Origin: DATJGR01 sp041739525
GTDB lineage: Bacteria > Pseudomonadota > Gammaproteobacteria > Pseudomonadales > Azotimanducaceae
NCBI GenBank assembly: GCA_041739525.1
Contig: JBGSNQ010000006.1
Span: 1-64,000, forward strand
DNA length: 64,000 nt
Direction of reading: 5' to 3'
The position numbers and the translations under genes are program-made. The notes under the pieces were generated by a model. That model searched no databases. It worked only from the letters and a program-made list of their open reading frames with translations, and was not told the DNA's origin. Shown in pieces: positions 54,088-61,960 of the stretch (positions within the stretch are counted from its first letter, which is position 1; each line of letters opens with the position of its first letter).

Positions 54088-54984
54088 GTGAACGCCGGTG
54101 CCAACGACACGCAGTGGGACGTCAAACGCCTGGCGGGCGCGTTGGGGGGCGAGGTTCGGGGTATCGATCTCGCGCGCGCCTCCGCCGCCGACATTGCGGC
54201 GATCGAACGTCTGTTGCTCGAACACCTGGTGTTGTTCTTCCCGGCGCAGAACCTGACGATCGATCAGCACGTGGCGTTCGGGCGGCACTTCGGTCAACTC
54301 GAAGGTCACCCGAATCTCAAGAATCCGTTCACGCCGCACAATGAAGTGTTCGAACTCGCCGCGAGTCACGGCGGCGTGGCCGACGAGTGGCACACCGACA
54401 TCACCTTTCAGAGCGAACCGGCGCTGCTGTCGGTGCTGAAGATGGTGAAATGTCCACCGACCGGCGGCGATACCATGTGGGCGAGCCTCTACGCTGCCTA
54501 TGAAGAACTCTCCGCGCCGATGCGCGATCTGTGCGAGGGGTTGACCGCGTTGCACGACGCGGCGCCGCACAACCGGCCCGACAAGATGGCGGTACATCCG
54601 GTCGTACGCGTGCATCCGCTGACGGGTCGTCGCGCGTTGTACGTGAACGAACATTTCACGCGCCGCATCGTGGAGATGAACGCAACCGAAAGCGATGTGC
54701 TGCTGCGTTACCTGACCAGGTGGGTCTCGAATCCGCGTTTCACCGTGCGCTATCGCTGGACCGAAGGCACTATCGCGATGTGGGACAACCGCTGCACGCA
54801 ACACTTCGTGCTGAACGACTTCGATGGGGAGCGGATCATCCAGCGCGTTACCGTGATGGGCGACAAGCCCGCCGGTTCGCCGCCGAAGTGGGAGCCGTGG
54901 GTGCGGCCGGGTCCGCTATCGGCTGCGAGTCGGCACGACCGGCAGTTGCATCAGTACCTGACGAAGGGTTCGAAGGCCGAGTGA
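54088..54984 (+). CDS. TauD/TfdA-type Fe(II)/2-oxoglutarate dioxygenase
   Basis: 298 residues with facial-triad ligands His102-x-Asp104 (EWHTD) and His239 (NRCTQH), and Arg253 for the 2-oxoglutarate carboxylate. Such enzymes hydroxylate sulfonates, aryloxyalkanoates, carnitine precursors and other small acids. Start set at the GTG one base after the SDR stop; a GTG eight codons earlier lies within the SDR gene. Substrate unknown. Confidence 0.87.
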   Translation: MNAGANDTQWDVKRLAGALGGEVRGIDLARASAADIAAIERLLLEHLVLFFPAQNLTIDQHVAFGRHFGQLEGHPNLKNPFTPHNEVFELAASHGGVADEWHTDITFQSEPALLSVLKMVKCPPTGGDTMWASLYAAYEELSAPMRDLCEGLTALHDAAPHNRPDKMAVHPVVRVHPLTGRRALYVNEHFTRRIVEMNATESDVLLRYLTRWVSNPRFTVRYRWTEGTIAMWDNRCTQHFVLNDFDGERIIQRVTVMGDKPAGSPPKWEPWVRPGPLSAASRHDRQLHQYLTKGSKAE

Positions 54985-55012
54985 CCCCTTCGCGTTGCTC
55001 GCACGGATGACT

Positions 55013-55330
55013 TCACCGCGCTTTGGGTCGCGCCAGTTTGACCTGCAATTCGCATCCTACCGCTTCCGCATAGCGTTTCAGCGTCGCCAGCGATGGCGTG
55101 TGCTTGCCGGCGGATTCGAGTCGCGAGATTGCACTCTTCGTCGTGCCCATCCGCTCGGCAACTGCATCCTGGGTAAGTCCGGCGCGCGCGCGTGCACTCA
55201 ACATCTGCGCGGCGATCTGATACTCCAGTTCGAGTGAGTCGTACGCCTTCCTGAATCCTTTCCGCGACCGAGCTTTGACTAGGAATGCTTTGTGGTCATG
55301 CGGCACCGGCTTGAATGTAAGGTCAGCCAT
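55013..55330 (-). CDS. XRE-family antitoxin (HigA-like)
   Basis: 105 residues with a helix-turn-helix in the C-terminal half (AGLTQDAVAERMGTTKSAIS, about 50-69) and a helical N-terminus that would wrap the toxin. It overlaps the toxin stop by 8 bases, the toxin-first order of HigBA/Gp49-type pairs. Intact, unlike its toxin. Confidence 0.8.
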   Translation of the reverse strand: MADLTFKPVPHDHKAFLVKARSRKGFRKAYDSLELEYQIAAQMLSARARAGLTQDAVAERMGTTKSAISRLESAGKHTPSLATLKRYAEAVGCELQVKLARPKAR

Positions 55331-55650
55331 TCTTGATGTCCCTCAGGCGTCTTCGTGCGAGTGTCAACTCGCGTTCGGGTGTCTGCTGCGTCTTCTTGAT
55401 GAATGCATGGAGCACGACGATTCGCTTAACGGATGAGAAGCCGTAGAACGCTCGACCGATGCCCGGACCGACCCGACGGTCGAAGTTCGAACAGCCCGCC
55501 GCCGCACGCGCGCGAATGCGGCAAGCGCAGACCGGGTCCGTGCTCCGCCAAGAGTTCAATCAGCCGTGCATAGTCAGCGAGCACATCGACCGGCCACAAT
55601 TCGATCCGACTGAGTACGCGTTCATCGAAGTAGTCGATCTCGTAGGCCAT
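55323..55650 (-). pseudogene. HigB/Gp49-type mRNA-interferase toxin with a frameshift
   Basis: Two adjacent frames rebuild one toxin. Codons from 55650 give MAYEIDYFDERVLSRIEL through GGGLFELR; the other frame carries VGPGIGRAFYGF, RIVVLHAFIKKTQ and ELTLARRRL to the stop. The change falls at about 55476-55484, where one extra C (reading CGACCG on the minus strand) explains the shift. It is either a real loss of the toxin or a sequencing error. Confidence 0.72.
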
Positions 55651-55744
55651 GGGCGTTCGTCGATGTTAGCAGGCCCGCTAACATGGTTCACGCGCAGTGC
55701 AGTGAACATAAGCAAAACGATCCTGGAATCGTGAGCGAAATCGC

Positions 55745-56224
55745 TCATTCGGTCCACGTCAGCACATCACCGCCTTGTCCCATCAGCGCAGTGCCCGGAA
55801 ACACCCGCAGCCGCCACGGTTCGAGCTTCAGCGCGGCGAAGCTCGGCGATGTCGGCGAGTCCCAACCCGGAATCATGGCCGGGTCGTAGCCGACCGGCGC
55901 CGGACCTTCCTTGAACATCTTCCAGACTTTCTTGCGCGTGTCGTCGTCGAATGCCCACTCGGCGCGACATTCGGCCACACAGGTATCGTGCGACGGCGTC
56001 CAGTAGTTGCACGACACGTACGCGCTCGCATTCAGGTGCGCGCGTTTCGTCGGTGTCGGCCCGGTGGCGATCCAGCCGACCAACTCGCGGCCGTCCCATT
56101 GCCAGATCGGATGCAGGATGCGCGAGCGGGGTCGCTTGTCGCTGTCGACGGTTGCAACCGTGCACCAGACGATCTGATGCGCCATCTTCACGAAAGCCGG
56201 GGCGATTTGTTTGAGCGTGCTCAC
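55745..56224 (-). CDS. pyridoxamine 5'-phosphate oxidase-fold flavin protein
   Basis: 159 residues with a split-barrel FMN-binding pattern: ATVDSDKRPRSRILHPIW (about 24-41) and KRAHLNASAYVSCNYW. Members reduce F420- or FMN-linked substrates or detoxify; the exact reaction is unknown. Start at the GTG with GCAGGAG 6 bases upstream. Divergent from the epoxide hydrolase with 121 bases between. Confidence 0.77.
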   Translation of the reverse strand: MSTLKQIAPAFVKMAHQIVWCTVATVDSDKRPRSRILHPIWQWDGRELVGWIATGPTPTKRAHLNASAYVSCNYWTPSHDTCVAECRAEWAFDDDTRKKVWKMFKEGPAPVGYDPAMIPGWDSPTSPSFAALKLEPWRLRVFPGTALMGQGGDVLTWTE

Positions 56225-56345
56225 GAAGTTCTCCTGCGTACGAGATGCGAAGGTCTGCAAGGTTAGCGATGCAAAGAGCAGGGTACTAGTGTCGCAGCGA
56301 GGGTCTGAGGCAGGATGCGGCTCGAACCTTTCTCGAGACCCTACG

Positions 56346-57395
56346 ATGTCCTCACCCCTCGAAGTCACCGAGCACGCGATCAGATCCGGATCGCACACCA
56401 CGTTCTATCTCGCGGCGGGACCGGTCGATGGCCCGTTGATCATCTTCGTGCACGGTTGGCCCGAGCTCGCGATCAGCTGGCGGCATCAATTGCCCGCGTT
56501 TGCGGCGCTCGGGTTTCGCGCGGTCGCGCCCGACATGCGCGGCTATGGACGCTCGTCGGTGTATCGGACGCACGACGCGTATGCGCTGCAGCACATCGTC
56601 GGCGACATGCTCGCCTTGATCGACTCGTTGGGACGTGAACGTGCAGTGTGGGTCGGCCACGATTGGGGTAGCCCCGTGGTGTGGAGCATTGCGAGCCACC
56701 ATCCGGAACGTTGCGCCGCGGTCGGCAACCTGTGCGTTCCGTATTACACGCTCGAACGCGGCCTCGAGCCGTGCCTCGAACTCGTCAATCGAGACATCTA
56801 TCCGGCCAACCAGTATCCGGCGGGGCAGTGGGAGTACCAGTTGCACTATCAGGAAGACTTCGCCGGCGCGACGAAGGAAATGGATTCAAATCCCTACAAC
56901 ATCGCGAAGCTGCTGTTCCGCAAAGGAGATCCCGGGGGGTTCGGCCTGCCGTCAGCTACTGCGATGATCCGCCGCAACCGAGGCTGGTTCGGCGGAGGTG
57001 AAATTCCTTCGGTGCCGCGCGACGAAGACGTGGTCACCGAAGCGGACGTCAGCGCATATGCAAGTTCCCTGACGCGCAACGGCTTCTTCGGTCCGAATTC
57101 GTACTACATGAACCACACTGCGAACGCCGGGTATGCGGCGCGCGCCGTGAACGGCGGATATCTCGACATGCCGGTCCTGTTCATTGCTGCCCAATACGAC
57201 TACACCTGCGAGTGCATCACCTCGCGCCTCGCCGAACCGATGCGCAAGTATTGCCGGCGCCTCAGCGAAACCGTTGTTTACTCGGGTCACTGGATGGCGC
57301 AGGAGAAGCCCCTCGACGTGAATGCCGCAATCGCACGCTGGCTTGCCACGTCGGTGCCCGAATCTTGGCCGGTGGCTCGCGCGGGAGCATCGTAA
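56346..57395 (+). CDS. soluble epoxide hydrolase (alpha/beta fold)
   Basis: 349 residues with oxyanion HGWP (36-39), nucleophile Asp106 in VGHDWGS, and catalytic His315 in SGHWMAQE. The Asp nucleophile distinguishes it from serine esterases and fits epoxide hydrolases or haloalkane dehalogenases; the HGWP motif favours the first. It would open epoxides formed by an oxygenase to diols. ATG start at the family position; stop overlaps the next ATG by one base (TAATG). Confidence 0.85.
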   Translation: MSSPLEVTEHAIRSGSHTTFYLAAGPVDGPLIIFVHGWPELAISWRHQLPAFAALGFRAVAPDMRGYGRSSVYRTHDAYALQHIVGDMLALIDSLGRERAVWVGHDWGSPVVWSIASHHPERCAAVGNLCVPYYTLERGLEPCLELVNRDIYPANQYPAGQWEYQLHYQEDFAGATKEMDSNPYNIAKLLFRKGDPGGFGLPSATAMIRRNRGWFGGGEIPSVPRDEDVVTEADVSAYASSLTRNGFFGPNSYYMNHTANAGYAARAVNGGYLDMPVLFIAAQYDYTCECITSRLAEPMRKYCRRLSETVVYSGHWMAQEKPLDVNAAIARWLATSVPESWPVARAGAS

Positions 57396-58675
57396 TGACC
57401 GAACCGTTGAGCGGGATCCGTGTGCTGGAGATGGCCACGGCGATTCAGGGGCCGGGTGCCGCGATGTTTCTCGGCGACATGGGTGCGGAAGTCATCAAGG
57501 TGGAACCGCCTGTGGGTGACGGCAGCCGTTATCACCGCGGCGCGAACAACACGCTTCCGCCGGAAGCGATGGGCGCGCAGTTCATTTCGATGAACCGCGG
57601 CAAGCGCAGCGTCTGCATCGACTACAACACCCACCTCGGGAAGCAGGTCGTGCAGCGGTTGCTCGGCGAGTGCGATGTGTTTCTGACGAACTTCCGCGCA
57701 TCGGCGTTGAAACGTATGGGGCTCGACTTCGAAACCTTGCACGCGCGCCATCCGAAACTAGTTCACGCATCGGTGAACGGCTTCGGTCCGCTCGGTCCTG
57801 ATGCCGACAAAGCGATGCTCGACGGTGCGGCGCAGGCGCGTGGCGGGGTGATCTCGATCACCGGGCCTGCTAACGGCCCCGCAATGGCGCCGGGTGCGGC
57901 TATAGCCGACACCGCCGGCGCGATGCAGTTCGCCCTGGCCGTCATGACGGGTCTACTCGCGCGCGAACGGACCGGGCTCGGTCAGCAGGTGCAGAGTTCG
58001 TCGCTCGGTGCGCAGCTGTTTCTGCAGATGTGGGAGTTGCAGCATTCGATCATCACCGGCCAGTCGTTGACGCGCGCCGGCCCACATCACGCGAACATCC
58101 TGAGTCCTTACGGTGTGTATCGCACCAGCGACGGCGGTGCGTTCCTGTTTGCCGTGGCGATGAGCGACGAATCGTGGTTCGCGTTCTGCGATTTCGCGGG
58201 GCTACCGGACCTTGCAGCGGACCCGCACTGGAGCAACGGTGGCAAGCGGATCGGTTATGCCGGCGATCCGGAAAGCGTCGAGATGTCGCGCGCGCGGATG
58301 GCGGAAGCATTCGCGAAGAAAACCACCGAACAGTGGAGTGCTTTCCTCGCCACACAACCCGAGATCATTTACGAACGCGTACGCGACTATATGGATGTGT
58401 TGGCGGACCCGCAGAACGCCGCGAACGGATACATCGTCGATATGGATCTGCCGTTGATCGGACCGTCGAAAGTGGTCGGCAATCTGATCGGCCTCAGCGC
58501 CACGCCGGGTTCGGTGAAAGGTCCGCCGCCGGCGCTCGGCGAAGCTACGGCCGAGATCATGAACCGCCTCGGATTCGCCAAGGCCGAGATCGACTCGGTG
58601 GTAACGCAGGCGAACGCGCAACGCGACGCACTACGCGCCGCGGCTGCCGAGGCAGAAGCGAAGTACGCGAAGTAG
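57395..58675 (+). CDS. class III (CaiB/BaiF) CoA-transferase
   Basis: 426 residues with catalytic Asp172 in AAIADTAGAM and the family starts LSGIRVLEMATAIQGPG and NRGKRSVCIDY. Coupled to the epoxide hydrolase by a one-base overlap, so the acid produced in that pathway may be its CoA acceptor. The C-terminus has a Lys/Ala/Glu helix. Ends 3 bases from the VOC gene stop on the other strand. Confidence 0.87.
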   Translation: MTEPLSGIRVLEMATAIQGPGAAMFLGDMGAEVIKVEPPVGDGSRYHRGANNTLPPEAMGAQFISMNRGKRSVCIDYNTHLGKQVVQRLLGECDVFLTNFRASALKRMGLDFETLHARHPKLVHASVNGFGPLGPDADKAMLDGAAQARGGVISITGPANGPAMAPGAAIADTAGAMQFALAVMTGLLARERTGLGQQVQSSSLGAQLFLQMWELQHSIITGQSLTRAGPHHANILSPYGVYRTSDGGAFLFAVAMSDESWFAFCDFAGLPDLAADPHWSNGGKRIGYAGDPESVEMSRARMAEAFAKKTTEQWSAFLATQPEIIYERVRDYMDVLADPQNAANGYIVDMDLPLIGPSKVVGNLIGLSATPGSVKGPPPALGEATAEIMNRLGFAKAEIDSVVTQANAQRDALRAAAAEAEAKYAK

Positions 58676-58678
58676 CCG

Positions 58679-59062
58679 TTACTTTTCGCTGAGCTGAACG
58701 AGCACACCGTTCGCCGAAGCGGGGTGCACGAACGCGCCGCCGATCGTGCGAACGGAGTTATCGGTGAGGGTTTTGATGGTTGCTTCGCGGTTGTCGATTG
58801 CGAACGCCACCGTATGCACCCCCTCACCGAGCTTGTTCAGTGAACCCGCGATCGGCGAACTGTCATCCGTGGGCTGAATCAGCTCCAGAAACGTGCCGTC
58901 GCCGAAATAGAAGAACGCTTGCTCGGCCTTCAGCGCACTCGACGACGCGCGCTTCGGCTCTATGCCGAGAATTTTCTTGTAGCCCTCGATGGCCGTGTCG
59001 AGATTCTTCACGCGCACGACCACGTGATCGATACCCTTGAATGCCCCTTCTCTTATGGACAT
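58679..59062 (-). CDS. VOC-superfamily protein, methylmalonyl-CoA epimerase-like
   Basis: 127 residues with two beta-alpha-beta-beta-beta modules. Metal ligands His13, Glu60 and His83 are seen; the fourth position, normally Glu in VLVEL, is Gln123 in VLVQL. The family includes epimerases, glyoxalases and dioxygenases; the epimerase likeness is weak. ATG start with GGAGGGAA upstream. Divergent from the sulfotransferase with a palindrome between. Confidence 0.75.
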   Translation of the reverse strand: MSIREGAFKGIDHVVVRVKNLDTAIEGYKKILGIEPKRASSSALKAEQAFFYFGDGTFLELIQPTDDSSPIAGSLNKLGEGVHTVAFAIDNREATIKTLTDNSVRTIGGAFVHPASANGVLVQLSEK

Positions 59063-59097
59063 GTGTTCCCTCCGCAGTGCTGTCCCCGAATCGGGTT

Positions 59098-59109
59098 TGA
59101 GTATACTCA
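59098..59109. promoter_or_regulatory. 12-bp perfect palindrome TGAGTATACTCA
   Basis: Centred in the 88-base divergent promoter between the VOC and sulfotransferase genes, so placed to control both. No known regulator motif recognised. Confidence 0.45.
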
Positions 59110-59150
59110 CCGTAAACTCCAACAAGACACATATCCAACAAGGCAAATAG

Positions 59151-60062
59151 ATGACTGCACCTGCCGTGGCTTCCCGTCCGAGAACGTTCGAAGAGTTCGC
59201 CGCACGCCGTGCAGCTATGGGTTCCGCAGAAGGCATCAAACGCGGGCTCGCGTTCAAGCCGAGGTCCGACGACGTGATCATCACGCCGTACGGCAAATGC
59301 GGCACCACGTGGATGCAGCAGGTTTTTCACGGGCTGCGCACGCGTGGCGACATGGACTTCGACGATATTTCGCGCGTAGTCCCGTGGATTGAAACCGCAC
59401 ACGATCTCGGGCTCGATCTGGAAGCACCGCAACGCGGCCATCCACGCGGTTTCAAAAGCCACCTGGCTTACGACCTGGTGCCGAAAGGGGCGCGTTACAT
59501 GTTGTCGATCCGCGACCCGAAGGACGCGTTCGTTTCGTCGTTCCGCTTCATGGAAGGCTGGTTCTTCGAGACCGGCAGCGTGCCGATCGAACGGAGCGCC
59601 GAGGAATATCTGAAGACCGGCGCGCGGCGCGACTACTGGCATCACCTGCTGTCGTGGTGGGAGCAGCGCAACAATCCGAATGTGCTGATGCTGTCGTACG
59701 AGCGGATGAACCTCGACTTCGAAGCGTCCGTGCGGATGATCGCGCGCTACGTCGGCATCGAACTCGACGATGCGCTGTTCGACATCGTCTGCCGGCAGTC
59801 GTCGATGGCATTCATGCTGGCGCACAAAGACCGTTTCGACGACCGCCTGATGCGCGAGCTCAGCGAACGTGCGATCGGGTTGCCGCCGGGCAGCGACTCG
59901 GCAAAAGTCCGTAAGGGCAAAGTCGGCGAACACCGCAACGAACTCACGCAAGCTATCTCCGCCGAGTTCGACCGGGTGTGGCGCGAGCAGATCGAATCGA
60001 AGCTCGGCTTCGCGAGCTATGCGCAGCTGAGCGAAGCGCTCGAACGCGAACGAAACAGCTAG
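59151..60062 (+). CDS. PAPS-dependent sulfotransferase
   Basis: 303 residues with the 5'-phosphosulfate loop PYGKCGTTW (46-54, Lys49), catalytic His104 in FKSHL, the RDPKD region (121-125) and the 3'-phosphate motif RKGKVGEHRN (254-263). It matches cytosolic SULT-type enzymes that sulfonate small alcohols, phenols or steroids. The motifs point to active PAPS binding. Start ATG with AAGGCAA 4-6 bases upstream. It likely forms a unit with the monooxygenase 43 bases downstream. Confidence 0.88.
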   Translation: MTAPAVASRPRTFEEFAARRAAMGSAEGIKRGLAFKPRSDDVIITPYGKCGTTWMQQVFHGLRTRGDMDFDDISRVVPWIETAHDLGLDLEAPQRGHPRGFKSHLAYDLVPKGARYMLSIRDPKDAFVSSFRFMEGWFFETGSVPIERSAEEYLKTGARRDYWHHLLSWWEQRNNPNVLMLSYERMNLDFEASVRMIARYVGIELDDALFDIVCRQSSMAFMLAHKDRFDDRLMRELSERAIGLPPGSDSAKVRKGKVGEHRNELTQAISAEFDRVWREQIESKLGFASYAQLSEALERERNS

Positions 60063-60105
60063 AACACGTCATCAAGCACATCAACAAGCGGGGAGTACGG
60101 GAAGA

Positions 60106-61197
60106 ATGAAATTCGGCATTTTCTATGAAATCAGCGTGCCGCGGCCGTGGCACCGCGACACCGAAAAGCGCGTCTACGACAACTGCATCGAGCAGGCGAT
60201 CCTCGCGGACAAGCTGGGCTTTGATTACTGCTGGGCCGTGGAGCATCACTTTCTCGAAGAGTACTCGCACTGCTCTGCGCCCGAGATTTTCCTCACCGCG
60301 ATCGCGGCGCAGACGAAACGTATTCGCGTCGGCCACGGCATCAACGTGTGCGTGCCCGAGATCAACCCGGTGATTCGCATCGCCGAACGCTGTGCCGTGC
60401 TCGACATTGTGTCAGGCGGGCGGCTCGAAGTCGGTACCGGCCGCAGCGCAACGTGGACGGAACTCGGCGGTTTCGGTGCGAACCCCGACACGACGAAGGC
60501 GACGTGGGACGAATACGTGCGTGTGCTGCCGAAGATGTGGACGCAGGAACGGTTCGGCTACGAAGGAACGTATTTCTCGATGCCGGAACGCGCCGTGTTG
60601 CCGAAGCCCTATCAGAAGCCGCATCCGCCGATGTGGGTGGCGGTGACGAGCCCCGGCACCGAAATAGACGCGGCAGAGCGCGGCCTGGGCGCGCTCGGCC
60701 TCACGTTCGGCAACTTCGCGGAACAGGAACGCAAAGTGAAGGCGTACAAAGACATCGTGCGGCGTTGTGAACCCGTTGGCGAGTTCGTCAACGACACCGT
60801 TGCAGCCGTCAACTTCCTCTATTGCCACGAGAATCCCGACCAGGCGAAGAACACGGGGTTGCGCATGATCGGCACGTTCGGCTACCTCGCATCACAACTG
60901 GTGTCGGCGCGCGAGGTTTACGCATCGCCGTCGTATGCGAGCTTCGGCCTGTTGCCGCAAGTGCGCCGGCAGGCGAATGCGCCGGGCACGGCCGCCGAAA
61001 CACCGCCCGGCATGTGCATCGGCGATCCGGATCAGTTGATCAGTACGCTGAAAGAGTGGGAGAGCACGGGCATCGATTGCGTGAACTTCCTTCTGAACGC
61101 AAACGAGACGATTCCGCAGGCCGACGTGCTGGCGAGCCTCGAGTTGTTCGCGCGTAGAGTGATGCCGAAGTTCTCGTCCGTCGAAGCAGCGGCCTGA
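60106..61197 (+). CDS. luciferase-like (LLM) flavin-dependent monooxygenase
   Basis: 363 residues, TIM-barrel LLM family: MKFGIFYEI start, WAVEHHFLEEYSHCSAP at about 45-61, DIVSGGRLEVGTGR at about 104-117. Uses reduced FMN from a separate reductase to oxygenate its substrate, for example in Baeyer-Villiger or C-S cleavage reactions. Two purine-rich tracts (GGGGAG and GGGAAG) precede the ATG. It runs directly into the decarboxylase-fold gene with 11 bases between. Confidence 0.85.
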   Translation: MKFGIFYEISVPRPWHRDTEKRVYDNCIEQAILADKLGFDYCWAVEHHFLEEYSHCSAPEIFLTAIAAQTKRIRVGHGINVCVPEINPVIRIAERCAVLDIVSGGRLEVGTGRSATWTELGGFGANPDTTKATWDEYVRVLPKMWTQERFGYEGTYFSMPERAVLPKPYQKPHPPMWVAVTSPGTEIDAAERGLGALGLTFGNFAEQERKVKAYKDIVRRCEPVGEFVNDTVAAVNFLYCHENPDQAKNTGLRMIGTFGYLASQLVSAREVYASPSYASFGLLPQVRRQANAPGTAAETPPGMCIGDPDQLISTLKEWESTGIDCVNFLLNANETIPQADVLASLELFARRVMPKFSSVEAAA

Positions 61198-61208
61198 GGA
61201 GACACATC

Positions 61209-61958
61209 ATGCCGTTGTTCGGAAAACTCGATACCGCCGACCACCTGCCGCGATCGGCGCAGGTGACCGAACTGTTCACCGATGTCGAAACGTTCTCCGT
61301 CGACAACGTCGACATCCTGGCATTCACGTACGAGATCGACATTCAACAGGGCTTCGGCGTTACGCCGAAAGCGCTGCATCCGTCGATTCCCAGCTACTGC
61401 CAGCTGGTGATACGCCGCCATCGCGACAGCCCGCTCGGTGCATTCAACGTGGCGGAGCTGCGCATCAACGCGCGCGCCGGCACGCACTACCTCGCCTATT
61501 GCGTGGGTGCGTTTACAGAAAGCGCAAAGGCGTGCCGGTTCTTTCGCGACCGGTACGGCGCGCCGATGCAACTGGCCGACGTCAGGCTCGACCCGCGCTA
61601 CTACGGCGTCGTTGGGAGCGTGGAATTCGAAGGGGCGAAGATCCTCGACGGCACGCTGGAACGGCCGCACTACATCTCGGGTAACGACGTGTTGTACACG
61701 CCGAACCTGAACCTGGCGCGTGTCGGCAACGAGACGAAGCTGGTGCACCAGGAAATGGAGTACGTGATTGCTCGTGCGCAACGCGGTGAAACCGTGCTGA
61801 AGGCGTTCGATGCCGCCGCGTTCGGCGATGCGCGCGTGGTGCTGCGCCAACCTCTGCCGGCGACAATCATCCAGACGAAGGTTACCTATACCGGCGTGCA
61901 TTACCTGGTCGATCCCGAGAAGCCCGCGATGGCAGGCACTGAGACGGTCGCGGCCTGA
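61209..61958 (+). CDS. acetoacetate decarboxylase-fold protein lacking the Schiff-base Lys
   Basis: 249 residues resembling acetoacetate decarboxylase. In the enzyme a conserved P-K-K-L holds the Schiff-base lysine; here the segment reads GAPMQLADVRL (117-127), so Met120 and Gln121 replace the lysines. The rest, such as YYGVVGSVEFEGAKIL, fits the beta-cone fold. It may bind or isomerise a beta-keto or cyclic acid without a covalent imine. Assigned by pattern; could be a distant relative. Confidence 0.62.
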   Translation: MPLFGKLDTADHLPRSAQVTELFTDVETFSVDNVDILAFTYEIDIQQGFGVTPKALHPSIPSYCQLVIRRHRDSPLGAFNVAELRINARAGTHYLAYCVGAFTESAKACRFFRDRYGAPMQLADVRLDPRYYGVVGSVEFEGAKILDGTLERPHYISGNDVLYTPNLNLARVGNETKLVHQEMEYVIARAQRGETVLKAFDAAAFGDARVVLRQPLPATIIQTKVTYTGVHYLVDPEKPAMAGTETVAA

Positions 61959-61960
61959 CG

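Noticed and set aside
56300..56342. AGGGTCT/AGACCCT inverted repeat upstream of the epoxide hydrolase
   Set aside because: Arms are 29 bases apart and short; chance occurrence is likely.
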